Assembly: GCA_035531075.1 (NCBI GenBank)
Contig: DATKTO010000039.1
Coordinates: 14,799-78,798, forward strand
Source: 39-52-133 sp035531075
GTDB taxonomy: Bacteria > Pseudomonadota > Gammaproteobacteria > Burkholderiales > Gallionellaceae
Reading direction: 5' to 3'
Length of the DNA stretch: 64,000 bases
How positions within the stretch are numbered: position 1 is the stretch's first letter; every line of letters begins with the position of its first letter. This document shows, one piece after another, positions 7,694-17,495 of this stretch. The position numbers and the translations under genes were made by a program. The notes beneath the pieces were generated by a model. The model was not told the DNA's origin. It saw only the letters and a list, made by a program, of their open reading frames with translations, and searched no databases.

Positions 7694-8401
7694 CTAAGGT
7701 AACGACAGTCCGCTAGTTTTGTAAAATGCAGCAAGGTTACTCAGGTCATCAAACACTGCCGCTGCGCCGGTGAAATCCTGCTTGCGTGTGTAATGGTTGG
7801 TGGTGATATAGGTTTTGATGCTGGCAGCAAGACTGGAGCGCAAGCCGTTATACGAGTCTTCCAGCGCGATACAGTCGGCGGCGGGAAGTTTAATCTCGTT
7901 CAATACCCAGTTGTAAATATCGGGTGCAGGCTTCTTCAGCGGCACGATGTCGCCGCAGCCTACAGAAGCAAAGTAGCTGCCCCAGTCTTTGCCCAGCCCC
8001 ACTTCCAGCAGGGCGCCCACGTTCTCCGGCGAGGTGGTGGTGGCGATGGCGAGGGTGAGACCGGCCTTGCGTGCATCATTGATCAGCTGCCTGATGCCGG
8101 GGCGCAACGGCACGTCGCCGGCGCGCATCATCGCGGTGTAGTGCGTGGTTTTGACCGCGTGCAGATTCTTGACGAAGCCTTCGTAATCGGCGGGCTTGTT
8201 AAAACCCGTTAAAAAAGATTCAACAAAATACTTGATCCGCTCCTTGCCGCCGGTAACCTTGAGCAGCTTGTCGTACAGCGCGACATCCCAGTTCCAGTCC
8301 AGCTTGTTTTCGGCGAAGGCCTTGTTGAAAGATTTGCGGTGCGCGTCTTCGGTATCGGCGAGGGTGCCGTCCACGTCAAAAATAATGGCTTTGATTGTCA
8401 T
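7694..8401 (-). CDS. HAD-superfamily phosphatase (CbbY-like)
   Basis: A 235-residue subfamily IA haloacid-dehalogenase-like hydrolase. Motif I is FDVDGTLADTE (nucleophile Asp9 and acid Asp11), motif II is in IATTTS, the Lys of motif III in PLKKPAPDIY, motif IV in ALEDSYNGLRSS; a helical cap lies between motifs I and II. It resembles CbbY, a phosphatase for xylulose-1,5-bisphosphate (a Rubisco inhibitor) in autotrophs, more than phosphoglycolate phosphatase. No Rubisco or Calvin-cycle gene is nearby in this window, so the substrate remains an inference. Confidence 0.85.
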   Translation of the reverse strand: MTIKAIIFDVDGTLADTEDAHRKSFNKAFAENKLDWNWDVALYDKLLKVTGGKERIKYFVESFLTGFNKPADYEGFVKNLHAVKTTHYTAMMRAGDVPLRPGIRQLINDARKAGLTLAIATTTSPENVGALLEVGLGKDWGSYFASVGCGDIVPLKKPAPDIYNWVLNEIKLPAADCIALEDSYNGLRSSLAASIKTYITTNHYTRKQDFTGAAAVFDDLSNLAAFYKTSGLSLP

Positions 8402-8461
8402 TGTATATATTTGATTATATTGAATAAATTATGCATAATTATTTCGGTATATACCCGGTTT

Positions 8462-9814
<1,353 letters not shown>

Positions 9815-9894
9815 GGTTGATTTCCTGTTCGGCGCGTAAATACAGGTGCGCAAGATGGTGTAGAATTCTCGAAGTCTAAACACCCTGACAAAAA

Positions 9895-10707
9895 ATGTCT
9901 AACCTTACTGTTTATATCATTACTTTTCTGGCATACGGCGCGCTGTCGGCAATCTTCCTGCGCGCGCTATTTGCCGGCAATGCTGAAACGCTGAATCGCG
10001 GATTAATAGCCAATGCGGTACTGCTGCCGCTCGCACTGCATGGCTATCTGCTTTACGACAACCTGTGGTTTGCCGGCGCGTTGAATCTCGGCCTGGTTAA
10101 CGCGCTGTCGCTGATATTGTGGCTGACGATACTGGTGTACTGGTTGGCGCATTTTTTCTACCCGCTGGCCAGCCTGAATGCGCTGGTGCTGCCCTTGGCC
10201 GGGGTGGGCGCCATGCTGCCGTTAATTTTGCCCGGCACACGAACAATGCCGCAGACGGTTTCCTGGGCGTTTGATGCGCACGTGCTGGCGGCAATGCTGG
10301 CTTACAGTTTATTCACCATTGCAGCGTTGCATGCCGGATTGATGTCGCTGGTCGAAAGCAATCTGCACCGGGCGCGCCTGCCGACCCTGTTGCGCAATTT
10401 ACCGCCGTTGCTGACGATGGAAAAGTTGCTGTTCCGTATTATTGCTGCGGGTTTTGTACTGCTAACGCTGACACTGCTCTCGGGCTGGGTCTTTTCCGAG
10501 CAGATTTTCGGCAAAGCATGGCAATTCAACCATAAAGTGCTATTCGGTTTTATTTCCTGGGTAGTATTTGGAGTGCTGCTGGCAGGACACAGGTTCTATG
10601 GCTGGCGTGGACGCACGGCAGTGAGCTGGACCATGATCGGCTTCGGCTTTTTGGTGCTGGCCTACATAGGCAGCAAATTTGTGCTGGAAGTCATCCTGCA
10701 TCGTTGA
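9895..10707 (+). CDS. CcsA/YpjD-type inner-membrane cytochrome c assembly-like protein
   Basis: A 270-residue membrane protein with about eight hydrophobic helices and conserved histidines (for instance in FDAHVLAAML and WQFNHKVLFGFISW) typical of the CcsA/HemX family that handles heme. Its place divergent from ffh, 80 bp apart, is conserved in beta- and gammaproteobacteria, where the gene is called ypjD or corE. Role in heme handling is known for CcsA but only inferred for this branch. The tryptophan-rich WWD motif of true CcsA is not evident. Confidence 0.85.
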   Translation: MSNLTVYIITFLAYGALSAIFLRALFAGNAETLNRGLIANAVLLPLALHGYLLYDNLWFAGALNLGLVNALSLILWLTILVYWLAHFFYPLASLNALVLPLAGVGAMLPLILPGTRTMPQTVSWAFDAHVLAAMLAYSLFTIAALHAGLMSLVESNLHRARLPTLLRNLPPLLTMEKLLFRIIAAGFVLLTLTLLSGWVFSEQIFGKAWQFNHKVLFGFISWVVFGVLLAGHRFYGWRGRTAVSWTMIGFGFLVLAYIGSKFVLEVILHR

Positions 10708-10974
10708 TCTTCAGCTGCGACCCAGGCCGTATCGGTAGTGGTAAGGCTGTGACGGGGCGGGAGACAGGCTAAAACCTTGCATTGCCAAGGTATAGGAAGA
10801 TTGTTGTTGAAACTTTTTAAATTCCTCTGCATAATTACAAACCTCGAAATTTAGTCTGGTGAGTAGGTGGCGCTGGCTTTTTTTTAGCAAAAGTATATTA
10901 GCATTTAATTAGTTAATTATTTAATTACGATCAATTAGTTAAAGTCCTCGATAAGCAAACTTAGGGATACCTCT
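10708..10974. promoter_or_regulatory. Intergenic leader of soxCD with a 10-bp direct repeat
   Basis: 267 bases without a gene. The last 100 are very AT-rich and hold AATTAGTTAA twice (10907-10916 and 10933-10942), 26 bp apart, upstream of the soxC ribosome binding site AGGGA (10961-10965). The repeats could bind a regulator on nearly the same DNA face; no known consensus is recognised. Confidence 0.35.
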
Positions 10975-12339
10975 ATGTCAAACGAACTTAAGAAACCAGG
11001 CCGCATTCTTCGGGCCCCAGAAAATTTTATTGATGCCTCGCTTAGTACAGCAATTACTAAAGATGGTTTAAACGAGGAGCGCCGTGACTTCCTCCGCAAA
11101 AGCTTTGTAGCTGCAAGTGCGGTGGTTGCAGGTAGCGCGGCGCTTACTCAGGCTGCGATGGCGGCAACGCCTGAGGGCGACCCGCTGATTCTTAATCACA
11201 CTGAATACGACCAGACACTGGGTTTGCCCGTTGCTGCGAATCCGTATGGCGTGCCATCAAAATACGAAGTTAATCTGGTGCGTCGTGAGTCGCCTGGCTT
11301 GACTCAGGTAGGCGGTGCTTCTGTAGCGTTTGCGCCATTGCAAGGCCTGTTCGGAATTATTACTCCCAGCGGTTTGCATTTCGAGCGTCATCACCAGGGC
11401 TGGCAGGATATGGACCCAACTAAACATCGCCTGATGGTGATGGGTATGGTCAAAAACCCCAAGGTCTACACCATGGATGACCTGATGCGTCTGCCTTCCG
11501 TTTCTCGTATGCACTTCATCGAGTGCGGCGCCAACACCGCGACCGAGTGGGGTAATGTGGCTGTTCCAACCGTGCAGTACACACACGGTATGGTTAGCTG
11601 CAGTGAATTCACCGGCGTTCCTCTGTCCGTATTGCTGGATGATTGCGGCTTCGATAAAAAGAACGGCAAGTTCGTTCTGGCCGAAGGTGCTGACGGTTCT
11701 GGCATGACACGTACCATCAGCATGGAAAACGCGCTGGATGACGTGATTGTTGCTTATGGTCAGAACGGCGAAATGCTGCGTCCAGAAAACGGTTATCCAC
11801 TGCGTCTGGTTGTTCCTGGCGTGCAGGGTGTTTCCAGTGTCAAATGGCTGCGTCGTATCGAAGTGGGCGACAAGCCATTTGATACAAAAGACGAAGTAAG
11901 TCACTACGTGGACCTGATGCCGAATGGCATGACACGTCAGTACACCTCCATTCAGGAAGCCAAGTCAGTTATCACTTCGCCATCCGGTGGTCAGGTATTG
12001 ATGGGTAAGGGCTTCTATAACATTACCGGTCTTGCATGGACCGGTCGCGGCAAGATCACCCGCGTTGACGTGTCTGCAGACGGCGGCCGTACATGGCGCA
12101 CGGCAAGACTGGAAACTCCGGTGTTGAGCAAAGCACTGACACGCTTCAATATTGACTGGGTATGGGATGGCTCTCCTGCTATCTTGCAATCTCGCGCAAT
12201 GGATGATACTGGCTATGTTCAACCTAAGATTAACCAGTTGCGTGGCGTTCGTGGCACTAAGTCGATTTATCACAACAATGCGATCCAGTCTTGGAGAGTC
12301 GCAGATTTCGGAGAGGTAACCAATGTACAAGTTAACTAA
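10975..12339 (+). CDS. soxC: Sulfur (sulfane) dehydrogenase molybdenum subunit SoxC
   Basis: Mo-cofactor subunit of SoxCD, which in the periplasm oxidizes the sulfane sulfur bound to the SoxY cysteine, a six-electron step. 454 residues. A twin-arginine signal is seen at RRDFLRK (Arg36-Arg37) after an unusually long N-region, with likely cleavage after AMA (about 63). The molybdopterin-fold follows, with the Mo-ligating Cys184 in FIECGANTATEWG, and a C-terminal dimerisation domain containing ADGGRTWR. The stop overlaps soxD by 17 bases. The Sox core genes (soxXYZAB) are not in this window. Requires the Mo-cofactor genes found at 35-49 kb. Confidence 0.93.
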   Translation: MSNELKKPGRILRAPENFIDASLSTAITKDGLNEERRDFLRKSFVAASAVVAGSAALTQAAMAATPEGDPLILNHTEYDQTLGLPVAANPYGVPSKYEVNLVRRESPGLTQVGGASVAFAPLQGLFGIITPSGLHFERHHQGWQDMDPTKHRLMVMGMVKNPKVYTMDDLMRLPSVSRMHFIECGANTATEWGNVAVPTVQYTHGMVSCSEFTGVPLSVLLDDCGFDKKNGKFVLAEGADGSGMTRTISMENALDDVIVAYGQNGEMLRPENGYPLRLVVPGVQGVSSVKWLRRIEVGDKPFDTKDEVSHYVDLMPNGMTRQYTSIQEAKSVITSPSGGQVLMGKGFYNITGLAWTGRGKITRVDVSADGGRTWRTARLETPVLSKALTRFNIDWVWDGSPAILQSRAMDDTGYVQPKINQLRGVRGTKSIYHNNAIQSWRVADFGEVTNVQVN

Positions 12340-13441
12340 AGCTATTCTGACTGTTTCGCTGCTGGCGTTGAGCTTTGCTGCGACGGCGCAATCTCTACCA
12401 GGCATTGGTCGCACAGCTACACCAAAAGAAATCGCAGCGTGGGATATCGACGTGCGCGGTGACTTCAAGGGTATTCCTAAAGGCAAAGGTAGTGTTGCCC
12501 TGGGTAACAAGGTTTGGGATGAGAAATGTGCATCCTGCCACGGCACTTTCGGTGAATCCATGGAAGTGTTCGGTCCTATCGTTGGCGGTACAACAGCTAA
12601 TGACGTGAAGACAGGTCATGTACTGGCGCTGGCAGATGGCTCTGAGCCCAAGCGTTCGACCCTGATGAAGGTTGCCACCTTGTCCACAATCTGGGATTAC
12701 ATCAACCGTGCGATGCCTTGGAATGCTCCCAAGACTTTGACGACCGATGAAGTTTACGGCGTTGTCGCTTACATCCTGAACATGGGTGAAATCCTGCCAT
12801 CTGACTTTGTATTGTCAAACGAAAACATTGCCGAAGTTCAGAAGCTGATGCCTAACCGCAATGGTATGACTCGTGACCACGATATGTGGAAAGTAAAAGG
12901 CAAGGGCGATGTTAAAAATCCAGCTTGCATGAAGGATTGCACCAAGAAGGTTGAAATCACATCTGTGCTGCCTGACTATGCCTGCGATGCACATGGCAAT
13001 ATTTCTGAGCAGAACCGTCATTTTGGTGCAGTACGCGGCGCGGATAAACTGATCGCTTGCGACCCTCATCCAAGCATTGCAGAGTTGAACCGCATCTATA
13101 ACACCCCGTATAAGCCAAACGGAGGCTCAGCCAAGGCAGCCACAGTTGCAATCAGCAAGCCAACAACGGTTGCCCCTGAAGTTGTAGAAGCAACAGGCGT
13201 GGAACTGTTGAAGCAGAACAAATGTACAGCTTGCCACGGTATGACCAAGAAAATTGTTGGTCCAGGATTTGCTGAGATTACTGCCAAATACAAAGGCGAT
13301 GCAAAAGCAGAAGAGCGTCTGATTGGTGTAGTTACCAATGGTGGCAGCGGCGTATGGGGCGGCACAATGCCACCTCACGGCCATATCAAAGCTGAAAATA
13401 TCAAAACAATGGTTAAAGCGATTTTGGCTGGCGAAAAATAA
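12323..13441 (+). CDS. soxD: Diheme cytochrome c subunit SoxD
   Basis: Electron-accepting subunit of the periplasmic SoxCD dehydrogenase. 372 residues with a Sec signal peptide (cleavage after ATA, about 22). Two heme c sites: CASCH (Cys69, Cys72, His73) in an N-terminal SoxD-type cytochrome domain and CTACH (Cys301, Cys304, His305) in a small class I domain with a likely Met ligand in GTMPPHG; an Ala/Thr/Pro-rich linker around 265-290 joins them. The ATG lies inside soxC behind GGAGAGG, so translation is coupled. Confidence 0.93.
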   Translation: MYKLTKAILTVSLLALSFAATAQSLPGIGRTATPKEIAAWDIDVRGDFKGIPKGKGSVALGNKVWDEKCASCHGTFGESMEVFGPIVGGTTANDVKTGHVLALADGSEPKRSTLMKVATLSTIWDYINRAMPWNAPKTLTTDEVYGVVAYILNMGEILPSDFVLSNENIAEVQKLMPNRNGMTRDHDMWKVKGKGDVKNPACMKDCTKKVEITSVLPDYACDAHGNISEQNRHFGAVRGADKLIACDPHPSIAELNRIYNTPYKPNGGSAKAATVAISKPTTVAPEVVEATGVELLKQNKCTACHGMTKKIVGPGFAEITAKYKGDAKAEERLIGVVTNGGSGVWGGTMPPHGHIKAENIKTMVKAILAGEK

Positions 13442-13641
13442 GCGTTAGCTACTTGGTTTCACCTGTTGCATGAAATGGCGTCTTCAATTGAATTATCCTG
13501 ACTCCCTGCTGTCTGAAGCAAGGGGGCAAGCTGAGTGAGGATGGTTTGGTTGATGGCGCCATTTCTACGTCCAAATTCCATTTTGGCCACGCAATAATCA
13601 AGAAAATTTGAACAGATTTTTTACTTTAGGAAGAGCATAGG
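13442..13641. other. Intergenic gap between soxD and DUF302 gene
   Basis: 200 bases with no gene or clear terminator. The DUF302 gene has its own AGGAAGAG ribosome binding site at 13628-13635, so it may be read through from soxCD or have its own promoter. Confidence 0.4.
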
Positions 13642-14217
13642 ATGAACTTTGTAAATATTATCAAGAGCCTGATACTGGTTGTCGTATTGAGCGAACTAAC
13701 AGGCTGCGGCACGATCCATGCCATGCGTAATCTGGAAGAGGGTTCTGGCGGCACCTTCATGGATATGTGGGATAAGTGGGTGCAATCTGAAGGCGACATC
13801 GCAGTGGCCACTACCTGGGCGATGAAAGTAAAGCCTGGCGTTACTGTGGAAGATATCGAAAACGCGCTGGCAACAGTGGCAACTGACGAGAACATCAAGG
13901 CTGTAGGTGTATTGCCATTGTCTGATGAACTGCAAGCACGCAACCCCGGTACGAAACAAAAGATGCTGCGCGTGATTTCTTACTGCTCACCGACTACAGC
14001 CCGCATGATGGTTGACTTCAGCCCTGCGATGGCAGCCTTCTTGCCATGCCGTATTGTGATTGCAGAAAAGGATGACGGTCTGTGGTTGTACACACTCAAT
14101 ATGGACATGATGATCAAGATGGGCAAGAAAATGCCCCCAGAGCTGAAAGTGGCCACCATGAAAGTGCGCAACACGATCTGGAAGATGATGGAAAAAGGCG
14201 CTGCTGGCGAGTTCTAA
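13642..14217 (+). CDS. DUF302-domain lipoprotein
   Basis: 191 residues, of unknown function. The N-terminus is a lipoprotein signal: hydrophobic stretch, then ELTGC as lipobox with Cys about residue 22, so the protein should be anchored in the periplasm. The rest matches the DUF302 pattern: a first half with EDIENALATVATDENIKAVG and a second half with CSPTTARMMVDFSPAMAAFLPCRIVIAEKDDGLWLYT, including the two conserved cysteines. DUF302 proteins are common near sulfur-oxidation genes, and this one follows soxCD in the same direction and ends in a strong terminator, which suggests a shared role. That role is not known. Confidence 0.85.
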   Translation: MNFVNIIKSLILVVVLSELTGCGTIHAMRNLEEGSGGTFMDMWDKWVQSEGDIAVATTWAMKVKPGVTVEDIENALATVATDENIKAVGVLPLSDELQARNPGTKQKMLRVISYCSPTTARMMVDFSPAMAAFLPCRIVIAEKDDGLWLYTLNMDMMIKMGKKMPPELKVATMKVRNTIWKMMEKGAAGEF

Positions 14218-14250
14218 TCTCCGGCAACAATGCACTAACGCCTCGCAAGA

Positions 14251-14288
14251 AAGCGGGTCGGGACTTCGGTTCTGACCCGCTTTTTTTT
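14251..14288 (+). terminator. Intrinsic terminator after the DUF302 gene
   Basis: AGCGGGTC (14252-14259) pairs with GACCCGCT (14274-14281), and eight or nine T follow; closes the soxC-soxD-DUF302 unit. Confidence 0.9.
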
Positions 14289-14327
14289 GCCCCTTGAAAA
14301 CAAATCAACACTCCTCACTTCAGGTAA

Positions 14328-14467
14328 TTTCGCAATGTGAAATGAACATTGAAGTGCGAAAAAATAAATCAGCTTATAATGAATCAAGCAAAGCGCTCGA
14401 AGGCAAATTGCGAGCGCTTTGAATTTATATTCAGATGGAAGGTGTACCGCAGTCCATCTCTGAATAT
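14328..14467 (+). promoter_or_regulatory. Leader of the malonate operon with three successive inverted repeats
   Basis: Within the 250 bases between the preceding terminator and the TRAP gene: TTTCGCA/TGCGAAA (14328-14334, 14355-14361); a perfect 11-bp repeat CAAAGCGCTCG/CGAGCGCTTTG with an 11-bp spacer (14389-14399, 14411-14421); and a 12-bp stem with a 2-base bulge, ATATTCAGATGG (14427-14438) with CCATCTCTGAATAT (14454-14467). None is followed by a T tract, so they look like operators or a structured 5' leader rather than terminators. Regulator unknown; no mdcR or mdcY gene is beside it. Confidence 0.45.
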
Positions 14468-14538
14468 TTCACTGCAGAATATCCGTGCGCATCTGCACAC
14501 CGGCTTAATAAATGAAATTAAAATGAGGAGATTTTAAA

Positions 14539-15564
14539 ATGGATATTACTCGTCGCCGTATCTTGCAAGGTTTGGTGGCCGCTCCTGCGGTGGCCATGTT
14601 TGGCAGCAACGTATTTGCAGCAGACACCGTTAATCTAAAAATCTCCCATCAATTCCCCGGCGGTTCAATGACCGAAGGCGACTTCCGCGACCGCCTGTGC
14701 CGCCGCTTCGCTGCCGAGGTCGAGAAGCGCACCGGCGGCGCAGTGACGGGCACCGTGTATGCGGGTTCTTCGCTGATGAAGACCAATGCGCAATTCAGCG
14801 CAATGCGCAAAGGCGCGCTGGATATGTCGCTGGTGCCGCTGTCCTATGCCGGCGGCGAAGTGCCCGAAACCAACATCGGCCTGATGCCGGGCGTGGTGAC
14901 CTCCTATGAGCAGGGCATGTCATGGAAAAATGCCGAAGTGGGCAAGGCACTGTCCGATGTGCTTGCGGACAAGGGTGTGATAATCGTTAGCTGGATCTGG
15001 CAGGCGGGTGGCGTGGCCAGCCGTACCAAACCTATTATCGAGCCGGAAGATGCCAAGGGTATGAAGGTGCGCGGCGGCAGCCGTGAAATGGACATGGTGC
15101 TGAAGGAGGCGGGGGCCGCGGTGCTGACAACGCCCTCCAATGAAATTTATGCGGCGATGCAGACCGGTGCCCTGGATGCCGCGATGACCTCCTCCACCAG
15201 CCTGATTTCCTTCCGTCTGGAGGAGGTGGCCAAGCAATTGACCACAGGCCGTGGCAAGGCTTACTGGTTCATGCTGGAACCGTTGATGATATCGAAGCAG
15301 GTATTTGAGAAGCTGCCCAAGGCGCATCAGGATGTGATTATGGCGGTGGGTGCGGAGATGGAAAAATTTGCGCTTGAGCAGGCCAAGGCAGACGATCAGA
15401 AAGTGGCAGCGGTATATCAGAAGGCCGGTGGCACAGCCCATGACATGTCGGCAGCCACCGTTAAAAAATGGCAGGACATCGCGCGCGAAACTGCATGGAA
15501 AGATTTTGCGGCGAGAAACGAAAGCTGCGCGCGTCTGCTCAAACTGGCTGAGAAAACACTGTGA
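14539..15564 (+). CDS. TRAP transporter substrate-binding protein (DctP family), probable malonate receptor
   Basis: Periplasmic receptor of a tripartite ATP-independent transporter. 341 residues; the N-terminus TRRRILQG with a hydrophobic stretch to VFA (about 27) looks like a Tat-type signal. The DctP fold is recognised by KISHQFP, KTNAQFSAMRKGALDM, the KGMKVRGG segment with its conserved Arg that holds the carboxylate, and GALDAAMTSSTSL. The stop overlaps the small permease gene and the whole transporter is followed by malonate decarboxylase genes, so malonate is the likely substrate; that is context, not residue, evidence. Confidence 0.9.
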   Translation: MDITRRRILQGLVAAPAVAMFGSNVFAADTVNLKISHQFPGGSMTEGDFRDRLCRRFAAEVEKRTGGAVTGTVYAGSSLMKTNAQFSAMRKGALDMSLVPLSYAGGEVPETNIGLMPGVVTSYEQGMSWKNAEVGKALSDVLADKGVIIVSWIWQAGGVASRTKPIIEPEDAKGMKVRGGSREMDMVLKEAGAAVLTTPSNEIYAAMQTGALDAAMTSSTSLISFRLEEVAKQLTTGRGKAYWFMLEPLMISKQVFEKLPKAHQDVIMAVGAEMEKFALEQAKADDQKVAAVYQKAGGTAHDMSAATVKKWQDIARETAWKDFAARNESCARLLKLAEKTL

Positions 15565-16118
15565 GCCACGGTTTTGAACTGGAAGGGCATGGAGCCGCGC
15601 CAACGCAGCCGGCAGGGGGCGTTTTGGGCATGCTGCTGAAGCTGCAGGACCGGGTGAACAAGGCGGTCCTGCTGCTGTCCATGCTCGCCATGCTCGCTGC
15701 CTGTGCCATTCTCACCGGTAGCGTGTTTCTGCGCTACTACTTCAAGGCGCCTACCGACTGGCAGGATGAGATGTCGGTCTTCCTGCTGGTAGGGGCGATG
15801 TTTATGTGCGGCGCCTACGTGCAGTCGCAACGCGGCCATATCGGCATCGAGGCGCTGGCGGGATTTTTCTCTCCTGTCGCAAATCGCTGGCGTGTGTTGT
15901 TCTGCGATGTGGCCTCCTTTGCCTTCTGTGCGTTTTTCACCTGGAAGACATGGAGCATGCTGCATGAAGCCTTTGTCGAGGGGCATACCACTTCTTCGTC
16001 CTGGGCGCCACCGCTGTGGATACCCTATGGTCTGATGACGCTCGGCATGACGCTGCTAACCCTGCAAATCCTGCTGCAAATTTTTACCAGCCTGAGCAAT
16101 AAAGGAACAAGCAAATGA
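15561..16118 (+). CDS. TRAP transporter small permease (DctQ family)
   Basis: 185 residues with four hydrophobic helices (starting about residues 33, 67, 107 and 145) and the family feature DWQDEMSVFLLVGAMF between helices 1 and 2. The GTG start overlaps the receptor gene's stop (GTGA), and the stop overlaps the large permease start (ATGA), so the three are co-translated. The first ~25 residues before helix 1 are polar. Confidence 0.9.
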   Translation: MSHGFELEGHGAAPTQPAGGVLGMLLKLQDRVNKAVLLLSMLAMLAACAILTGSVFLRYYFKAPTDWQDEMSVFLLVGAMFMCGAYVQSQRGHIGIEALAGFFSPVANRWRVLFCDVASFAFCAFFTWKTWSMLHEAFVEGHTTSSSWAPPLWIPYGLMTLGMTLLTLQILLQIFTSLSNKGTSK

Positions 16119-17470
16119 GTGTCGGCGCTATTGGATTACTCTACGGGCTGGGCACGCTATTGCTGATGTTTTCGGGCATGCCGATTGCGTTTGCGCTCGG
16201 CGGCATTGCGGTCATTTTCATGTTCATCTTCATGCCGGGCGCCTCGCTGGATACGGTCACGCTAAATGTCTACGAGGAAATGGCCAACATCACCCTGCTG
16301 TCGATACCGCTGTTCATTCTGAAGGGTGCGGCCATCGGCAAGTCGCGCGCCGGCGCCGACCTGTATCTGGCGATACACGCTTGGATGCACAAGATTCCCG
16401 GTGGTCTGGGCATCGCCAATATTTTCGCCAGTGCGCTGTTCGCGGCGATGTCCGGCTCCAGCCCAGCCACCTGCTCAGCGATAGGCAGTGCGGGCATTCC
16501 GGAGATGCGGGCACGCGGCTACTCGCAGCGCTTCGCCGCGGGTATTATCGCGGCAGGCGGCACGCTGGGCATACTGCTGCCTCCATCCGTTGTGATGATC
16601 CTGTTCGCTGTGGCCGCGGAACAATCGCTGGGCAGATTGTTCCTCGCCGGTATCGGCCCCGGCCTCTTGCTGGTGGCGCTGTTCTCGATCTATGCGGCAT
16701 TCCGCTACAAGAAAGAATACAAGGAGGCGCACGGCATCTGGCAAGACGGAGGCGCAAAATCCGCCTATCTGGATACGACCGAACTCACCCTTGCCGAGAA
16801 AACACGCATGTTGCCGCGCGTGCTGCCCTTCGTCACGCTGCTGATCGGCGTGATGATCGCGCTGTATGGCGGCTACGCCACGCCTTCCGAGACTGCAGGT
16901 CTGGGCGGCGTGCTGGCGCTGTTCCTGATTGCGATCATCTACAAGGTATGGCGCCCGTCGCAGCTCAGCCCCATCCTGACCAGCACACTTAAGGAATCGA
17001 CCATGCTGATGTTCATCATCGGCATGTCGCTGCTCTATTCCTATGTGATGAGCTACCTGCATATCAGCCAATCGGCGGCAGAAGCGATCGTGGCGATGAG
17101 CCTGTCGAAATGGGCGTTGCTGACGGTGATCCTGTTGCTGGTGGTGATGCTGGGATTCTTCCTGCCGCCGGTGTCGATTATCCTGATGACTGCGCCTATC
17201 ATTCTGCCGCCTCTGAAGGCTGCCGGGTTCGACCTGATATGGTTCGGCGTGGTGATGACCATCGTGATGGAGATGGGGCTGATCCATCCGCCCGTCGGGC
17301 TGAATATTTTTGTAATCAAGAATATCGCACCCGATATCCCGCTGAAGGAAATCATTTGGGGCGTGATTCCGTTTGTCGGCCTGATGATACTGGCGGTGCT
17401 GGTTATCTGCCTGATCCCCGGCATTGCCACCTGGCTGCCTGACCTAGTGTTCGGTGCTGCCGGAAAATAA
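16115..17470 (+). CDS. TRAP transporter large permease (DctM family)
   Basis: 451 residues with about twelve hydrophobic helices; the Na+-driven elevator subunit. Family motifs: FSGMPIAFALGG near the start, SAGIPEMRARGYSQRFAAGIIAAGGTLGILLPPS in the first repeat, and GLIHPPVGLNIFVIKNIAPD in the second repeat. Only 25 bp separate its stop from mdcA. Works with the receptor and small permease upstream. Confidence 0.93.
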   Translation: MSVGAIGLLYGLGTLLLMFSGMPIAFALGGIAVIFMFIFMPGASLDTVTLNVYEEMANITLLSIPLFILKGAAIGKSRAGADLYLAIHAWMHKIPGGLGIANIFASALFAAMSGSSPATCSAIGSAGIPEMRARGYSQRFAAGIIAAGGTLGILLPPSVVMILFAVAAEQSLGRLFLAGIGPGLLLVALFSIYAAFRYKKEYKEAHGIWQDGGAKSAYLDTTELTLAEKTRMLPRVLPFVTLLIGVMIALYGGYATPSETAGLGGVLALFLIAIIYKVWRPSQLSPILTSTLKESTMLMFIIGMSLLYSYVMSYLHISQSAAEAIVAMSLSKWALLTVILLLVVMLGFFLPPVSIILMTAPIILPPLKAAGFDLIWFGVVMTIVMEMGLIHPPVGLNIFVIKNIAPDIPLKEIIWGVIPFVGLMILAVLVICLIPGIATWLPDLVFGAAGK

Positions 17471-17495
17471 GCATGCAAATGAGGCAGGAAAAATC

